Part shown: positions 63,626 through 64,000 of the stretch, one piece after another
How the letters are laid out: each line of letters starts with the position of its first letter
Position numbering within the stretch: position 1 is the stretch's first letter
Source: Kaistia geumhonensis
Lineage (GTDB): Bacteria; Pseudomonadota; Alphaproteobacteria; Rhizobiales; Kaistiaceae
Assembly (NCBI RefSeq): GCF_030815145.1
Contig: NZ_JAUSWJ010000001.1
Coordinates: 2,976,001-3,040,000, forward strand
Reading direction: 5' to 3'
DNA: 64,000 nucleotides
The notes under the pieces: model-generated
Database searches by the model: none
What the model was told of the DNA's origin: nothing
The model's input: the letters and a program-made list of their open reading frames with translations, nothing else
Position numbers and translations under genes: made by a program

Positions 63626-64000
63626 TCAGGCCCCGTGTCCGGCGGTGGCGGCGGGCACCGGCGGCGGGTTCGGCGATGCCAGCGCCTCGGTGACGAGGCG
63701 ATCGGTCGCCGGCTCGATCGCTGCGATGAGGCGGGCGAGGAAGGTCTTCGAATCGAGGCCGGGCGGGATCGGCTCCAGAACCTCGACGATGATCGTGCCC
63801 GGATAGCGCAGGAAGCTGCGCCGCGGCCAGTAGAGCCCGGCATTGAGCGCAATCGGGACGACTGGCACCTTCAGTTCGCGGTAGAGGTGGATTATGCCGA
63901 ACTTGTAGTCCGGCGGCGCGCCGACCGGACGGCGCGTTCCTTCCGGGAAGAGGATGATCTGGCGACCCGCCGCTGCGGCCTCGCGGCTGTCGGCGGCGAG
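63626..64000 (-). CDS. PlsC-type lysophospholipid acyltransferase, C-terminal part
   Basis: The 5' end runs off the window edge. The visible 124 residues contain ILFPEGTRRPVGAPP (acyltransferase motif III) and VPVVPIALNAGLYW (motif IV), then a C-terminal Pro/Ala tail. The full protein would acylate lysophosphatidate in membrane lipid synthesis. Motifs I and II lie outside the window. Confidence 0.9.
   Translation of the reverse strand, partial: LAADSREAAAAGRQIILFPEGTRRPVGAPPDYKFGIIHLYRELKVPVVPIALNAGLYWPRRSFLRYPGTIIVEVLEPIPPGLDSKTFLARLIAAIEPATDRLVTEALASPNPPPVPAATAGHGA

Overview
The window is 64 kb of high-GC DNA whose gene families and gene order (DUF29, DUF1344, DUF2125, a long chorismate mutase followed by hisC and tyrC, metX-metW, a full Ni-urease operon with extra DUFs) point to an alphaproteobacterium of the Hyphomicrobiales (Rhizobiales). 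The genus cannot be fixed from sequence alone. There is no rRNA, CRISPR array, integrase or transposase. One tRNA gene, tRNA-Arg(CCU), is present.

Positions 1-34 kb are mostly housekeeping and chromosomal genes: a TerC fragment; an M20 amidohydrolase; the complete urease operon (ureD-A-DUF1272-B-C-DUF29-E-F-G, minus strand); a D,D-carboxypeptidase and a His-rich COG0523 GTPase; a subtilisin autotransporter; a nuclease-like protein and an M48 lipoprotein protease; DUF proteins and a pyridoxal kinase; a CitE-like lyase; three tandem copies of a small exported DUF1344 protein; leuD and leuC with intervening genes; rplS; gloB; two methyltransferases; a large exported Sel1/peptidoglycan-binding-like protein; and metX-metW. 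The chorismate mutase-hisC-tyrC operon (32.7-35.6 kb) serves Phe/Tyr/His-type synthesis.

At 35.7-39.4 kb, three nearly contiguous minus-strand genes look like a phage-tail or adhesin module. The largest carries a divergent SGNH-hydrolase domain and a LamG-like C-terminus. No other phage genes are present.

The most interesting region is 39.6-61.7 kb, a carbohydrate-catabolism island. It holds a LacI-type regulator and a GntR/UTRA-type regulator, two CUT2 (ribose-type) ABC transporters, a split transketolase, an enolase-superfamily sugar-acid dehydratase, four SDR proteins (one lacking nearly all catalytic residues, one with Tyr replaced by Phe), an aldose 1-epimerase-like protein and an SMP-30-type lactonase. 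It also holds a fused E1alpha-E1beta-lipoyl dehydrogenase of 808 residues followed by a subunit-binding-domain protein with a shrunken E2 core that has lost the HHxxxDG-type active site. No dedicated E3, kinase or aldolase is seen.

Two sets of candidate operators tie the island together. A 24-bp sequence occurs perfectly, in inverted orientation, at 44702-44725 and 51010-51033, with related copies at 55982-56003 and about 55022-55040; it is attributed by inference to the GntR-type regulator. A LacI-like 16-bp palindrome lies at 39648-39663 and 56067-56082. The promoter of the second transporter carries both kinds of site, so the two regulators probably converge there. The inferred plan is import of a sugar or sugar derivative, oxidation by SDRs, lactone hydrolysis, dehydration, and C-C cleavage or oxidative decarboxylation by the transketolase and E1-lipoyl enzymes. 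The substrate is unknown.

The last 2.3 kb holds a DUF2125 protein, a ChaC-like gamma-glutamylcyclotransferase and the C-terminal part of a PlsC-type acyltransferase.
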